Source: Leptobrachium leishanense (Eukaryota > Chordata > Amphibia > Anura > Megophryidae). Taken from it: a stretch of DNA of 64,000 nt. The DNA is taken from assembly GCA_009667805.1 (NCBI GenBank), contig CM019063.1:81309877-81373876 (forward strand), given 5' to 3'. Numbering within the stretch: position 1 is the first letter of the stretch; each line of letters starts with the position of its first letter. Shown here piece after piece: positions 52,937-63,345 of the stretch. The notes under the pieces were generated by a model that was not told where the DNA came from, ran no database searches, and worked only from the letters and a program-made list of their open reading frames with translations. Both the position numbers and the translations under genes were made by a program.

Positions 52937-53428
52937 ATGATATCCAAAGAGCTGTCACTATCAGTAAAGCAAGCCATCATTAGGCTGAAGAAACAAAACA
53001 AACCCATCAGAGAGATAGCAAGAACATTATGTGTGGCCAAAACAACTGTTTGGAACATTCTCAAAAAGAAGGAACGCACCAGTGAGCTCAGCAACACCAA
53101 AAGTCTCGGGAGACCACGGAAAACAACTGTGGTGGATGACCGAAGAATTCTTTCCCTGGTGAAGAAAACACCCTTCACAACAGTTGGCCAGATCAAGAAC
53201 ACTCTCCAGGAGGTAGGTGTATGTGTGTCAAAGTCAACAATCAAGAGAAGACTTCACCAGATTGAATACAGAGGGTTCACCACAAGATGTAAACCATTGT
53301 TGAGCCTCAAAAACAGGAAGGCCAGATTAGAGTTTGCCAAACAACACCTAACAAAGCCTTCACAGTTCTGGAACAAGATCCTATGGACAGATGAGACCAA
53401 GATCAACTTGTACCAGAGTGATGGGAAG
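52937..53428 (+). CDS. Tc1 transposase, N-terminal half
   Basis: 164 codons from ATG at 52937. Helix-turn-helix region with KQAIIRLKKQNKPIREIART and VAKTTVWNILKKK, then a GRPRKT hook, a second helix-turn-helix (STIKRRLHQ), and the first catalytic Asp in WTDETKINLY. The frame stops after a Lys codon only because of the hAT insertion; the next codon after the insertion continues the same frame at 55157. No other break. Confidence 0.92.
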
Positions 53429-55148
53429 CAGTGGCGTAGCGTGGGGGGGCCAGGGGGGCCGTGGCCCTGGGCGCAATTTTATTAGGGGCGCATTTTTTTT
53501 TTTAAACAACAAATTGCGCCCCTAATACTCTCCAGCAGCTTGGGTTTACTCGGCCAGAGGTGTCTGCTCGGTCCACCGAGTCCGGAAGTGAGGAGGAGGA
53601 CGTCCTTCCCTGACTCCTTCTTCCTGTTGAACGTCATTGGCTGATGTGAGTCACGTGACACGAGAGAGGCTTCGTTAGCTGCTGTGGCGCGGGAAGGAGC
53701 TGCCTGCCGAGCAGGAGGCTACCCAAGGTACCTGTGTGATCACACACAGTGTGATGCCAATAGAATAGCACTGCCTGTGTGCCTGCCAGCAGCCCGGACT
53801 CAGTGTAGCAGAGCGGAGAGAAACTGGCTGGGAAACAGAAGGCAGCCAATGAGGATGGAGCAGCTGCCCTCAGCCCCCCAGAAGCTGCAGGACCAAAAGG
53901 AGCCACAGGAACTGCACCAGGAGTTTCCATGTCTAATTGCCCAACGTGCTCCTGCTGGAGAGTGAGGAGCAGAGAAACATCACACCGGGCTGCCAGGAGG
54001 TGAGTTGTTATCTGCCCATGCTCTGCCCCTCCTCTCCTTCCCTGTAAGCTTCTTCTTTTTTCATCTCTGTAGCTGCCAAGAGACCCCCCCCCTCATCCTG
54101 CAGTGTAACATGTGAGGGGTCTCCTGTGTGCAGACAGACATTGCTCCTTTATAACCCCTGCAAAGCCAGGGACCTGAGCAGCACAGTACATGCACTTTCT
54201 TTTAGTTATCCCTCCTGCTGCCCTGAAAAATAGTTTCCCATGATTTCTGTAAGTATTGTATCCACTATCTGCCTTCATCCCCAGATTAAATATTATTGCA
54301 GTACAAATTAATTGTCCTGGTGCAAAGTTCCTGGTTCCCAGTCTTTGATTTAAAAAAAACCAAATATATACAGTGTGTGTGTATATCTATATATATGTGC
54401 TGCATTTGCATATGCCAATGTGTGAGGTGATATATACAGTGTATATATAGGACTTTTATCTGTGTGCAATGTACAACTTGTATGTCTGTGCTGTGTGTAC
54501 ATTTTGTACTTGTGCTGTGTTTATATCAATGTGTACAGGTTGGGCTGCCCTAATTCTGAGTTCTGTACAGCAGCAGAAATAAACTGGCTGGCGCTGCTCA
54601 TTGTGTCTCTTGCATGTGCTGCACAGTGTGTCTTGTTTCTACTGTAAGCCAAAATAAACTATTTACAAGCAATAAATCTCAAATTCTGATTTACACTCAC
54701 TGGCCACTTTATTAGGTACCCCTTGCTAGTGCCAGGTTCGACCCCTTTTGCCTTAATTCTTCATGGCATGGATTCACAAGGTGTTGGAAACATTCCTCAG
54801 AGATTTTGGTCCATATTGACATGATAGCGTCACGCACTTGCTGCAGATTTGTCGTCTGCACATCCATGATGCGAATCTCCTGTTCCACCACATCCCAAAA
54901 GATGCTCGATTGGATTGAGATCTGGGGATTGTGGAGGCCATTGGAGCACAGGGAACTCATTGTCATGTTCAAGTAACCAATTTTTTTTATTATATCAGTA
55001 TTTTGTTAATATATGTGCTTGTGGGGTAAGGGGTTTAATACTCAACTGGTGGAAGGGAATCTGGGCATGTTAACGTGTCCACATGTTGGGGGGGGGGCGC
55101 ACAATTCTTGCCTTGCCCCGGGCGCTGTAAACCCACGCTACGCCACTG
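53429..55148. mobile_element. hAT inserted in the Tc1 transposase gene
   Basis: Exact 8-bp duplications ATGGGAAG at 53421-53428 and 55149-55156; ends CAGTGGCGTAGCGTGGG and its perfect reverse complement. Near both ends are CCCGGGCGC/GGGCGC-type words. The interior has no transposase and includes a fragment of another Tc1-like element (54690-54985). Confidence 0.95.
54690..54985 (-). mobile_element. Fragment of a further Tc1-like element
   Basis: Begins TACACTCACTGGCCACTTTA and ATTAGGTACC, a well-known terminal sequence of a fish/frog Tc1-like family. The rest matches the complement of a transposase 3' part: GATCTGGGGATTGTGGAGGCC corresponds to the conserved region before the last catalytic residue. 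Truncated at about 54985. Confidence 0.7.
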
Positions 55149-55156
55149 ATGGGAAG

Positions 55157-55702
55157 AGAAGAGTATGGAGAAGGAAAGGAACTGCTCATGATCCTAAGCA
55201 TACCACCTCATCAGTGAAGCATGGTGGTGGTAGTGTCATGGTGTGGGCATGTATGGCTGCCAATGGAATTGGTTCTCTTGTATTTATTGATGATGTGACT
55301 GCTGACAAAAGCAGCAGGATGAATTCTGAAGTGTTTCGGGTAATATTATCTGCTCACATTCAGCCAAATGCTGCAGAACTCATTGGACGGCGCTTCACAG
55401 TGCAGATGGACAATGACCCAAAGCATACTGCAACAGCAACCAAAGAGTTTTTGAAGGGACAGAAGTGGAATGTTATGCAATGGCCAAGTCAATCACCTGA
55501 CCTGAATCCCATTGAGCATGCATTTCACTTGCTGAAGACAAAACTGAAGGGAAAATGCCCCAAGAACAAGCAGGAACTGAAGACAGTTGCAGTAGAGGCC
55601 TGGCAGAGCATCACCAGGGATGAAACCCAGCGTCTGGTGATGTCTATGCGTTCCAGACTTCAGGCTGTGATTGACTGCAAAGGATTTGCAACCAAGTATT
55701 AA
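55157..55702 (+). CDS. Tc1 transposase, C-terminal half
   Basis: 181 codons plus stop. RRVWRRKG, KHGGGSVMVWACM, the second catalytic Asp in QMDNDPKHT and the Glu in SPDLNPIEHAF (spacing DD34E), ending FATKY. With the N-terminal half the protein is 345 residues, the usual length for Tc1 transposases. This copy therefore seems to have been intact when the hAT landed. Confidence 0.92.
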   Translation, partial: RRVWRRKGTAHDPKHTTSSVKHGGGSVMVWACMAANGIGSLVFIDDVTADKSSRMNSEVFRVILSAHIQPNAAELIGRRFTVQMDNDPKHTATATKEFLKGQKWNVMQWPSQSPDLNPIEHAFHLLKTKLKGKCPKNKQELKTVAVEAWQSITRDETQRLVMSMRSRLQAVIDCKGFATKY

Positions 55703-55958
55703 AAAGGGAAAGTTTGATTTATGATTATTATTCTGTCCCATTACCTTTGGTCCCTTTAACAAGTGGGAGGCACATCTGCAAACTGCTGTAAGTCCTACAC
55801 CGGTCACCTGAGTTGGATGTACATACCCTCAAATTAAAGCTGACAGTCTGCAGTTAAAGCACATTGTGTTTGTTTCATTCCAACTCCATTGTGGTGGTGT
55901 ATAGAGCCAAAGATGTTATAATTGTGTCGATGTCCCAATATTTCTGGACCTGAATGTA

Positions 55959-56334
55959 TGTGCAATAGAAAATCATAAATGAATCAAAAGATATAAAGTG
56001 CTGTGACAAAGCTACAGGGTGTGGCGAAACGCGTATAAGGAACATTTTAACCTCTTACTTACCATTTGGATTTCATTTTATGTTTCATGAATAAATATAT
56101 TTTATCTTATCATATATAGTCCACGGTTTCTTTCGCTCTCTTTTACCTGGACCAATATATACTTAATCCTTCGGACCCAGCACCGAAGGCAAGGTTTGAA
56201 GGTACCTGTTTAAAACCCACAAGCCTGCTTCCTTAGAGCCGGGACAAGGGCTCTCCATTCTGTAAATACTCCATAGGGGGAAAATGGGGCCAGTACAATG
56301 AGGTACTGTGCAATTTTGTCTACTCTACAGTACC
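55959..56334. other. Unassigned stretch with a GAAACGCGT motif
   Basis: No gene. The first 50 bases (GTGCAATAGAAAATCATAAA, TGAATCAAA) are an inverted, imperfect copy of 59690-59750. GGCGAAACGCGTATAAGG at 56026 resembles a motif frequent in amphibian repeats. Part of an older repeat that I cannot name. Confidence 0.5.
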
Positions 56335-57095
56335 CTGTATGAATCTCATATTTCTACTGTGCCATTTTGGGTCCATTCGGCTATTCAGAGAGCAGACAGT
56401 TCGCCACCAAGTACCATGCGTGTTCGAAGGCAGTGAATTTCCCCATAGAGCAGCAATGGTTAATCTATTCAGAGTACACCGAACAGCAGTGAAAAGTTGC
56501 CAAATTGCCCTGCTGTTCGATGCTTTCATTCGGCAGGTTTATTCAGGTGAAACCCATAGGCTTCAATGTTAAAAATATTCCCGTTTTAACCCAATATCTA
56601 ATAAACCGTTTATTTTAATCTGCAGTAAAAAGTCTTTTTATTTATTGATTTTTCTAGGATCTTTTAGGCATTTTTTGGCAATTTCTTTTCCATCTTTTTT
56701 TTATTAAAAACGTTTTTTATTTTTTCTGTAACTACAGACCTTTTTAATATCATTCATAGGATCTCATATGTAAATTCGAGACATTTTCGTTCAGTAGTTT
56801 TTTTTTGCAAACCGCGTTTCAATTTTGACACCTTCAATCGTGTTTTTTTTTTTTTTTAACCCCGTTCGTCAGCTTGTCGGCTTTTTCTGGCGACTGGTCT
56901 GCGCTGTGATAGTCGGCTCATCGGCTTTTTCTGACGTGTTCCATGTGTTTTTTTAAATGGTTCCTGCGGGTTTTTGGTGGGATTTTAGCGGGTGTTCGGC
57001 GGATATGCCGGGGCTTTACAGCGGGCTTTCCCTGCAGTGAATGCTGAATTCACCGCAGGGTGGGGAACTTTGATTCCCCAAAGTGCAGAAATCCT
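56335..57095. mobile_element. GGTTATTCAAAGAGA-family element, copy C
   Basis: Same order of segments as copy B: TTCGGCTATTCAGAGAGCA, GAAGGCAGTGAATTTCCCCA, CTTCAATGTTAAAAATATTC, CTAATAAACCGTTTATT, then a CGGC-rich end with GAATTCACCGCAGGGT. Both ends are diverged or truncated. Confidence 0.65.
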
Positions 57096-57276
57096 GTATC
57101 CATTCATGGTTTCCATTTGATTGCATATGATAGCACTTTAGATATACAGTTGTGTTCAAAATTATTCAACCCCCACTGTAATTGAGTGTTTTGGCCAGTT
57201 TGACATAGATTTTGATCATTCAGTCATCTTGCTTACAATTAAATCAAAGAGGCACGTGTAGGTCAGACAAATATAA

Positions 57277-58266
57277 TGTAGCGCTCACTCCCGGAGGAGC
57301 CGCTGAATTTGAACCTCGGGTCAGTCTCCCCGCACTAGGGAATAAATATACTCCAGCACCGTCGTGGATTTTATAAATTATATAGTTTACTTGATAACTT
57401 GCATATAATGAGTAACACGGTATATATATATTTACAGTACTTCGTAATGCGGGAAACGCGAAGCGGAAAAGAAATACAATGCTTCGTAATTCGAGAAACG
57501 CACAGCGGAAAAGAGAAAAATATATCTTTAACCCCCTTTGTGGTTGGGGAGTAAGTCCCGTACAGGTTATGTCCCAAAGAATGTATGTGTGTGAGTGTAT
57601 TGGTACCCGGGTACAATATTCAACTGGCCAGTGAATTATTTATGAGGTATCTTCGACTAGTCACGTTGGGGCCTTGTGGGTTTTTGAAACAAACTGCAGC
57701 GTGCTTTAGATTTTTCACAACGGCCTGGAAGGCCTCTTATCCATCCGCCAGATACTCTGTGCTCCGCTCGACCCAGGACGTCTCTCCGCTCAATTTTGAC
57801 TGGGGTTCTCTGTGTCACCGGCTCCGCTGTCTGGCTTGTCTGTATCGGCCTCAGAAGTCCAGCTCACCGCCTGCACTCCCTCTTGGATCGATCTGCGGTT
57901 CTCCTAACTCGGGGTCATCCAGCTCACTCGGTATCAGCTCAGGTTACTGTGGTGGATCACTGGGTCTTCATTAGATAAAGGCGGAAAACCCGGTCTCCAG
58001 CTCGGTCAGGCCCCACCTTGCTCCGGCCTGGTCACTGTCCCGTTCAGCTACACTGCGTCTTGCTTCTCTCACTCCTAGGTGCGCTCTGCCAGCTCTTTCC
58101 ACGAGGCTCAGGATGTCAGCGTCTCTCTCCCACCCACTTCCTGTCCCCGCCCGCAAAGCATGCCGGGAAATGTAGTCCCAATGTCCAGTGTCTCACATCG
58201 CGCTTGTCTCCCTCCGGTGGCCAAAAATAAGTACTACACGGCAGAGGATTTAAAACCAGCGCTACA
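57277..58266. mobile_element. TG...CA element inside Tc1 copy 2 (solo-LTR-like)
   Basis: It starts TGTAGCGCT, ends AGCGCTACA, and is flanked by ATAA (57273-57276 and 58267-58270). Removing it restores a continuous Tc1 sequence. TG/CA ends, length and a 4-bp duplication fit a solo LTR; a MITE is possible. GC-rich right half; two CGTAATNCGNGAAACGC words near 57440 and 57487. No coding capacity recognised. Confidence 0.6.
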
Positions 58267-58358
58267 ATAACATAACATTTATAATGAAATAACCACAAAT
58301 GTCTTTTCTGTGCTCACATCATTATCAGTTTTATTCAACCCCCAAGTGACATTCAATC

Positions 58359-59395
58359 TTAGTACTTAGTACAACATCCTTTTACAGTTATAACAGCTTT
58401 TAAACGTGAAGCATAGCTTGACACAAGTGTCTTGCAGCGATCTACGGGTATCTTCGCCCATTCGTCATGGGCAAAAGCCTCCAGTTCAGTCACATTCTTA
58501 GGCTTGCGCACTGCAACTGCTTTCTTTAAGTCCCACCAGAGGTTCTCAATCGGATTTAAGTCAGGTGACTGCGATGGCCACTCCAAAATGTTCCAGCCTT
58601 TAATCTGCAACCATGCTCTAGTGGACTTGGAGGTATGCTTGGGATCATTGTCCTGTTGAAAGGTCCAACGTCTCCCAAGCCTCAGGTTTGTGACAGACTG
58701 CATCACATTGTCATCCAATATCTCCTGGTACTGAAGAGAGTTCATGGTACCTTGCACACGCTGAAGCTTCCCTGTACCTGCAGAAGCAAAACAGCCCCAA
58801 AGCATGATTGACCCCCCCGCCATGCTTCACAGTAGGCAAGGTGTTCTTTTCTTCATAGGCCTTGTTCTTCCTCCTCCAAACATAGCGTTGATCCATGGGC
58901 CCAAACAGTTCTAATTTTGTTTCATCAGTCCACAGAACACTATCCCAAAACTTCTGTGACTTTGTCCACATGACTTTTGGCATACTGCAGTCGACTCTTC
59001 TTATTCTTTGGAGACAGCAAGGGGGTGCGCCTGGGAGTTCTGGCATGGAGGCCTTCATTACGCAGTGTGCGCCGTATTGTCTGAGCTGAAACTTCAGTAC
59101 CCACATCTGACAAATCTTTTCTCAGTTCCTCAGCAGTCACACGGGGACTTTTCTCCACTCTACGCTTCAGGTAGCGCACAGCAGTCGAAGTCAGCATCTT
59201 CTTTCTGCCACGACCAGGTAGCGTTTCAACAGTGCCCTTTGCCTTGAATTTGCGAATGATGCTTCCTATGGTCTCTATTGGTATGTTTAACATCTTTGCA
59301 ATCTTCTTATAGCCATTGCCCTTCCTGTGAAGACTAATCACCTCTTCTCTTGTCTTCCTGCACCATTCTCTTGACTTCACCATGTTTGTAACCAC
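58359..59395 (-). pseudogene. Tc1 transposase, frameshifted
   Basis: The frame from MVTNMVKSREWCRKTREE (59395) carries helix-turn-helix segments (NGYKKIAKMLNIPIETIGS), a GRGRKK hook and ends near 58940. A second frame has FWDSVLWTDETKLELFG. A third has GGSIMLWGCF, QDNDPKHT and SPDLNPIENLW, ending GCCTKY at 58359. Two frame changes, near 58960 and 58815. All three catalytic residues can still be read. Confidence 0.88.
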
Positions 59396-59772
59396 ACCAG
59401 TAAATGTCTAGAAGGAGCTGAGTATCACAGTCATTTTAAAGCCTAATTGGTGCTTATTATGCTTTATTGCTGCTCCGTGACATCCACAGGTGTTTTCAAT
59501 ACCTGATTGAAAACACTTGAATGAACCTCTGTTCTTCAGATTGGTAGTCTTTAAGGGGTTGAATAATTGTGTCAATGAAGAATTCACAAAAGAAACATTT
59601 ACTACTGTATTACAAAACCAATTGATGTCAATTGATGATAATTTTGAACACAACTGTATATGCAATAGCACTTTGTATTTCTCTTTATGTTTACAACTTC
59701 ACGGCACTTTATAATGTTTGATTCATTTATGATTTTCTACAGCACATAATAGCGTTTTTATGTGTGTGTATG

Positions 59773-60812
59773 TACAGGTGAAACTCTAAAAATTAGAATA
59801 TCGTGCAAAAGTTAATTTATTTCAGTAATGCAACTTAAAAGGTGAAACTAATATATGAGATAGACTCATTACATGCAAAGCAAGATAGTTCAAGCCGTGA
59901 TTTGTCATAATTGTGATGATTATGGCTTACAGCTCATGAAAACCCCAAATCCACAATCTCAGAAAATTAGAATATCACATGCAATCAATAAAGCAAGGAT
60001 TGTACATAGAACAATATCGGACCTCTGAAAAGTATAAGCATGCATATGTACTCAGTACTTGGTTTGGACCCCTTTTGCAGCAATTACTGCCTCAATGCGG
60101 CGTGGCATGGATGCTATCAGCCTGTGGCACTGCTGAGGTGTTATGGAAGACCAGGATGCTTCAATAGCGGCCTTCAGGTCTTCCGCATTGTTCGGTCTCA
60201 TGTCTCTCATCTTTCTCTTGGCAATGCCCCATAGATTCTCTATGGGTTAAGGTCAGGCGAGTTTGCTGGCCAATCAAGCACAGTAATCCCACTGTCATTG
60301 AACCAGGTTTTGGTACATTTGGCAGTGTGTGCAGGTGCCAAGTCCTGCAGGAAAATGAAGTCAGCATCCCCATAAAGCTCGTCTGCAGAAGGAAGCATGA
60401 AGTGCTCCAAAATCTCCTGGAAGACGGCTGCGTTGACCCTGGACTTAATGAAGCACAGTGGACTAACCCCAGCAGATGACATGGCTCCCCAAATCAACAC
60501 AGACTGTGGAAACTTCACACTGGACTTCAAGCATCTTGCAGTGTGTGTGCCTCTCCATTCTTCCTCCATACTCTGGGTCCTCGGTTTCCAAATGAGATGC
60601 AAAAGTTGCTCTCATCAGAAAAGAGGACTTGTTTGGACCACTGAGCAACAGACCAGGTCTGTTTTTCTTTAGCCCATGTAAGACGCTTCTGACATTGTTT
60701 GTTGTTCAGGAGTGGCTTGACAAGAGGAATACGACATTTGAAGCCTATGTCCAGGATCCATGTGTGTGTCGTTGCTCTTGATGCACTGACTCCAGCCAGA
60801 GGTCGAGATCAT
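59773..60812 (-). mobile_element. Tc1-like transposon 3, truncated
   Basis: TA (59771-59772) precedes CAGGTGAAACTCTAAAAATT and AGAATATCGTGC, a familiar Tc1 end. A second copy of the AAAATTAGAATATCAC motif lies inward (59964). Similarity stops near 60812, losing the transposase 5' part and the far inverted repeat. Confidence 0.85.
60052..60812 (-). pseudogene. Tc1 transposase 3' part
   Basis: Contains CGDLGS-region equivalents, VLIWGAMSSAG, a second catalytic-site region reading QDLAPAHTA (the D-x-A-P-x-H variant typical of this subfamily), DWPANSPDLNPIENLW and the end GVQTKY (stop at 60054-60052). Frame changes near 60240 and 60610. The N-terminal third is missing. Confidence 0.8.
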
Positions 60813-61024
60813 GTGGCGCCCGGGGGCAAGTCTTTCATTAGTGCCCCCAACCAAAAATAATCACTAAAGCATACAAATTTTACAAATATTTAAACCCCCC
60901 TAAAATATAATAACTATTTTTTTCAATAACAATTGGAAAGGTGCAACACATAAAACAGGTGAGCATCATTAACCTCTTACTGATGGGCAGGTTTTGCCAA
61001 GACTAGCCGACGTGCCACTTGCCT

Positions 61025-61355
61025 CATTGGCTGCGTATGGTGTGTATGAGCATATCACAGAGCTCCACAACTATAACACTCACAGTACTGTGCAGTGTGT
61101 ATGAGTTTATCACAGAGCTCCACAGCAATAAAACTCACAGTAATGTGCAGTGCATATACGCGTATCACAGAGCTCCACAGCAATAAAGCTCAGTAATGTG
61201 CTGTGTGTATGAGCGTATCAGAGCTCCACAGCAATAAAACTCATGCTCAAACACACTGCACATTACTGTATCAGAGCTCCACAGCAATAAAACTCACTGT
61301 AATGTGCGGTGTGTATATCACAGAGCTCCACAGCAATAAAACTCACACTCATACA
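61025..61355. repeat. 55-bp satellite, ATCACAGAGCTCCACAGC type
   Basis: Five to six units of TATCACAGAGCTCCACAGCA, ATAAAACTCACAGTAATGTG and CAGTGTGTATGAGCG. Related to the short block at 16380-16565. The stretch 60813-61020 before it has no recognised feature. Confidence 0.9.
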
Positions 61356-61360
61356 CACCA

Positions 61361-61594
61361 CACATGGATATATTGCCCCCAGCTCACATATGGATATAAT
61401 GCCCCCAGTTCACACATGGATATAGTGCTCCAGCTCACTCATGGATATATATTGCCCCAGCAGCTCACACATGGATGTATATTGCCCCCAGCAGCTCACA
61501 CATGGATATATATTGCCCCCTGCAGCTCACACATGGATATATATTGCCCCCTGCAGCTCACACATGGATATATATTGCCCCCAGCAGCTCACAC
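61361..61594. repeat. Minisatellite array M4
   Basis: About nine units of 24-31 bp: CAGCTCACACATGGATATAT followed by ATTGCCCCC, with CAGCAG or TGCAG variants. Same family as M1-M3, in the M2 orientation. Confidence 0.93.
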
Positions 61595-61806
61595 AGAGCT
61601 CGAGTCCAGCGGGAATGCGCGGGAACGGTATTCCCGCACTTTTCCCACAGCTGTGGCCCGAGCCCTGAATCAGCTGGCTGCAAATGGCGGGCGGCCGCAT
61701 GTTCTCCCTCCTACGACGAGCAGCAGCTGGTATGAAGTGCGGCCTCTCGCCTGGGATCCAACAGCCATCTGCAATCTCGCAGCGAAACGGGCCTGGCGAA
61801 GGAGAG
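61595..61806. other. GC-rich core between arrays M4 and M5
   Basis: A 210-bp GC-rich segment with small palindromes (GCGGGAACGGTATTCCCGC). To its left the minisatellite reads AGCTCACA-ATGG, to its right the complement CCAT-TGAGCT, so the arrays are inverted about it. No gene seen. Confidence 0.6.
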
Positions 61807-62569
61807 GTGAGCTGGGGGAAAATACATCCATATGAGCTGGGGCAAATACATTAATATGAGCTGGTGGCAAATATACCCATATGAGCTGGCCTGGGGCAAA
61901 TACATCCATATGAGCTGGGGCAAATACATCCATATGACTGGGGCAAATATACCCATATGAGCTGGGGCAAATACATCCATATGAGCTGGGGGCAAATACA
62001 TCCATATAACTGGGGGCAAATACATCCATATGACTGGGGGCAAATATACCCATATGAGCTGGCCTGGGGCAAATACATCCATATGACTGGGGGCAAACAT
62101 TTCCATATGAGCTGGGGCAAATACATCCATATGAGCTGGGGGCAAATATACCCATATGAGCTGGGGCAAATACATCCATATGACTGGGGGCAAACACATC
62201 CATATAAGCTGGGGGCAAATTCATCCATAAGAGCTGGGGCAAATACATCCATATGAGCTGGGGGCAAATTCATCCATAAGAGCTGGGGCAAATACATCCA
62301 TATGAGCTGGTGGCAAATATACCCATATGAGCTGGCCTCGGGCAAATACATTCATATGAGCTGGGGGCAAATACATCCATATGACTAGGGGCAAATATAC
62401 CCATATGAGCTGGCCTGGGGCAAATACATCCATATGAGCTGAGGGCAAATACATCCATATGACTGGGGGCAAATATACCCATATGACTGGGGGCAAACAT
62501 ATCCATATGAGCTAGGGGCAAATACATCATATGAGCTGGGGCCTGGGGGCAAATACGTCCATATGAGCT
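61807..62569. repeat. Minisatellite array M5
   Basis: About 30 units of 20-27 bp: GAGCTGGGGCAAATACATCC plus ATAT, with GGGGGC, TATACCC, and GGCCT-insert variants. Opposite orientation to M4. It is cut at 62569 by a hAT insertion and resumes at 63730 as M7. Confidence 0.93.
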
Positions 62570-62769
62570 CAGGGGTGTGGGAATTGTATCGCCCGACGCC
62601 CGGGACATGAAGATCCGGGCGAGTAGTTTTTTTTGAGATGCAGTCCGGCAGGCTAGAAGCCCACCGGACTGCAGACTAATTCCAGGGATGCCCCCAATAC
62701 CAGAAGCTGGCATTGAGCCGGCATCCGAGGGGCTTGGGCGGCTGTTCGAATGCTCTATCGGCATTCAGA

Positions 62770-62985
62770 CAACCGCCCCTGGAGCTCTCCGGCATACTTA
62801 CCTTCCTGAGCGACGCCGGTAAAGTTTCTGCGCTTCTGCACGTTGAAGGACCCCAGCCGCGATCACGTGGGAGTCCCACGTGATCGCGGCTGGGGTCCTT
62901 CAACGAGCGCACGCGCGAAGACTTTGTCGGCGCTGCTCGGGAAGGTAAGTATGCCGGAGAGCTCCAGGGGCGGCTGTCCGAATGC
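62770..62985. repeat. GC-rich palindrome, about 215 bp
   Basis: Arms: GGCATTCAGACAACCGCCCC, TGGAGCTCTCCGGCATACTT, ACCTTCC, and TTGAAGGACCCCAGCCGCGA, with complementary words at the right. The centre is CGTGGGAGTCCCACG near 62877. Each arm holds GGAAG|GTAAGTATGCC on one strand, a near-perfect splice-donor consensus. Confidence 0.88.
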
Positions 62986-63027
62986 CATACAGCATTCAAA
63001 CAGCCACCCCATGTCTGGTCTGGGGTC

Positions 63028-63345
63028 TGAGTTGGGGAGCATTATCCATGAGCTGGGGCAGCATCCATGAGAGCTTGGGGGCAGTATCCATGAGTTGGGG
63101 GCAGCATCCATGTGCTAGGGCAATATCCATGTGCTGGGGCAATAGCCATGTGCTGGGGCAATAGCCATGTGCTGGGGCAATAGCCATGAGCTGGGGCAGT
63201 ATCCATGAGCTGGGGCAGTATATCCATGATCTGGGGGCAGTATCTATGAGCTGGGGCAATATCTATGAGCTGGGGCAATATCTATGAGCTGGGGGCAATA
63301 TCCATATATCTCGGGGGGATATATACATGTGTGCTGGGGGCATTT
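63028..63345. repeat. Minisatellite array M6
   Basis: About 14 units of 19-24 bp: ATCCATGAGCTGGGGCAATA with GTGCTGGGG, GCAGT and TCTATGAG variants. Part of the hAT at 62683-63481. Confidence 0.92.

Larger units (their letters stand above)
52575..55956 (+). mobile_element. Tc1-like transposon 1, with long inverted repeats
   Basis: TA at 52573-52574 and 55957-55958. The ends CAGTCAGGTCCAGAAATATT and (reversed) CATTCAGGTCCAGAAATATT extend into inverted repeats of about 225 bp, with words such as TTGGCTCTATACACCACCAC and CAAAGGTAATGGGACA. The transposase gene is split by a hAT (53429-55148). Confidence 0.93.
57147..59656 (-). mobile_element. Tc1-like transposon 2
   Basis: TA at 57145-57146 and 59657-59658. 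Ends CAGTTGTGTTCAAAATTATT and its near complement AATTTTGAACACAACTG. Inside are the transposase pseudogene on the minus strand (58359-59395) and a 990-bp insertion (57277-58266). Confidence 0.92.

Noticed and set aside
61670..62764. Minus-strand frames of 160-190 codons
   Set aside because: Translations of minisatellite M5 with MDVFAPSSYGCI-like periods.
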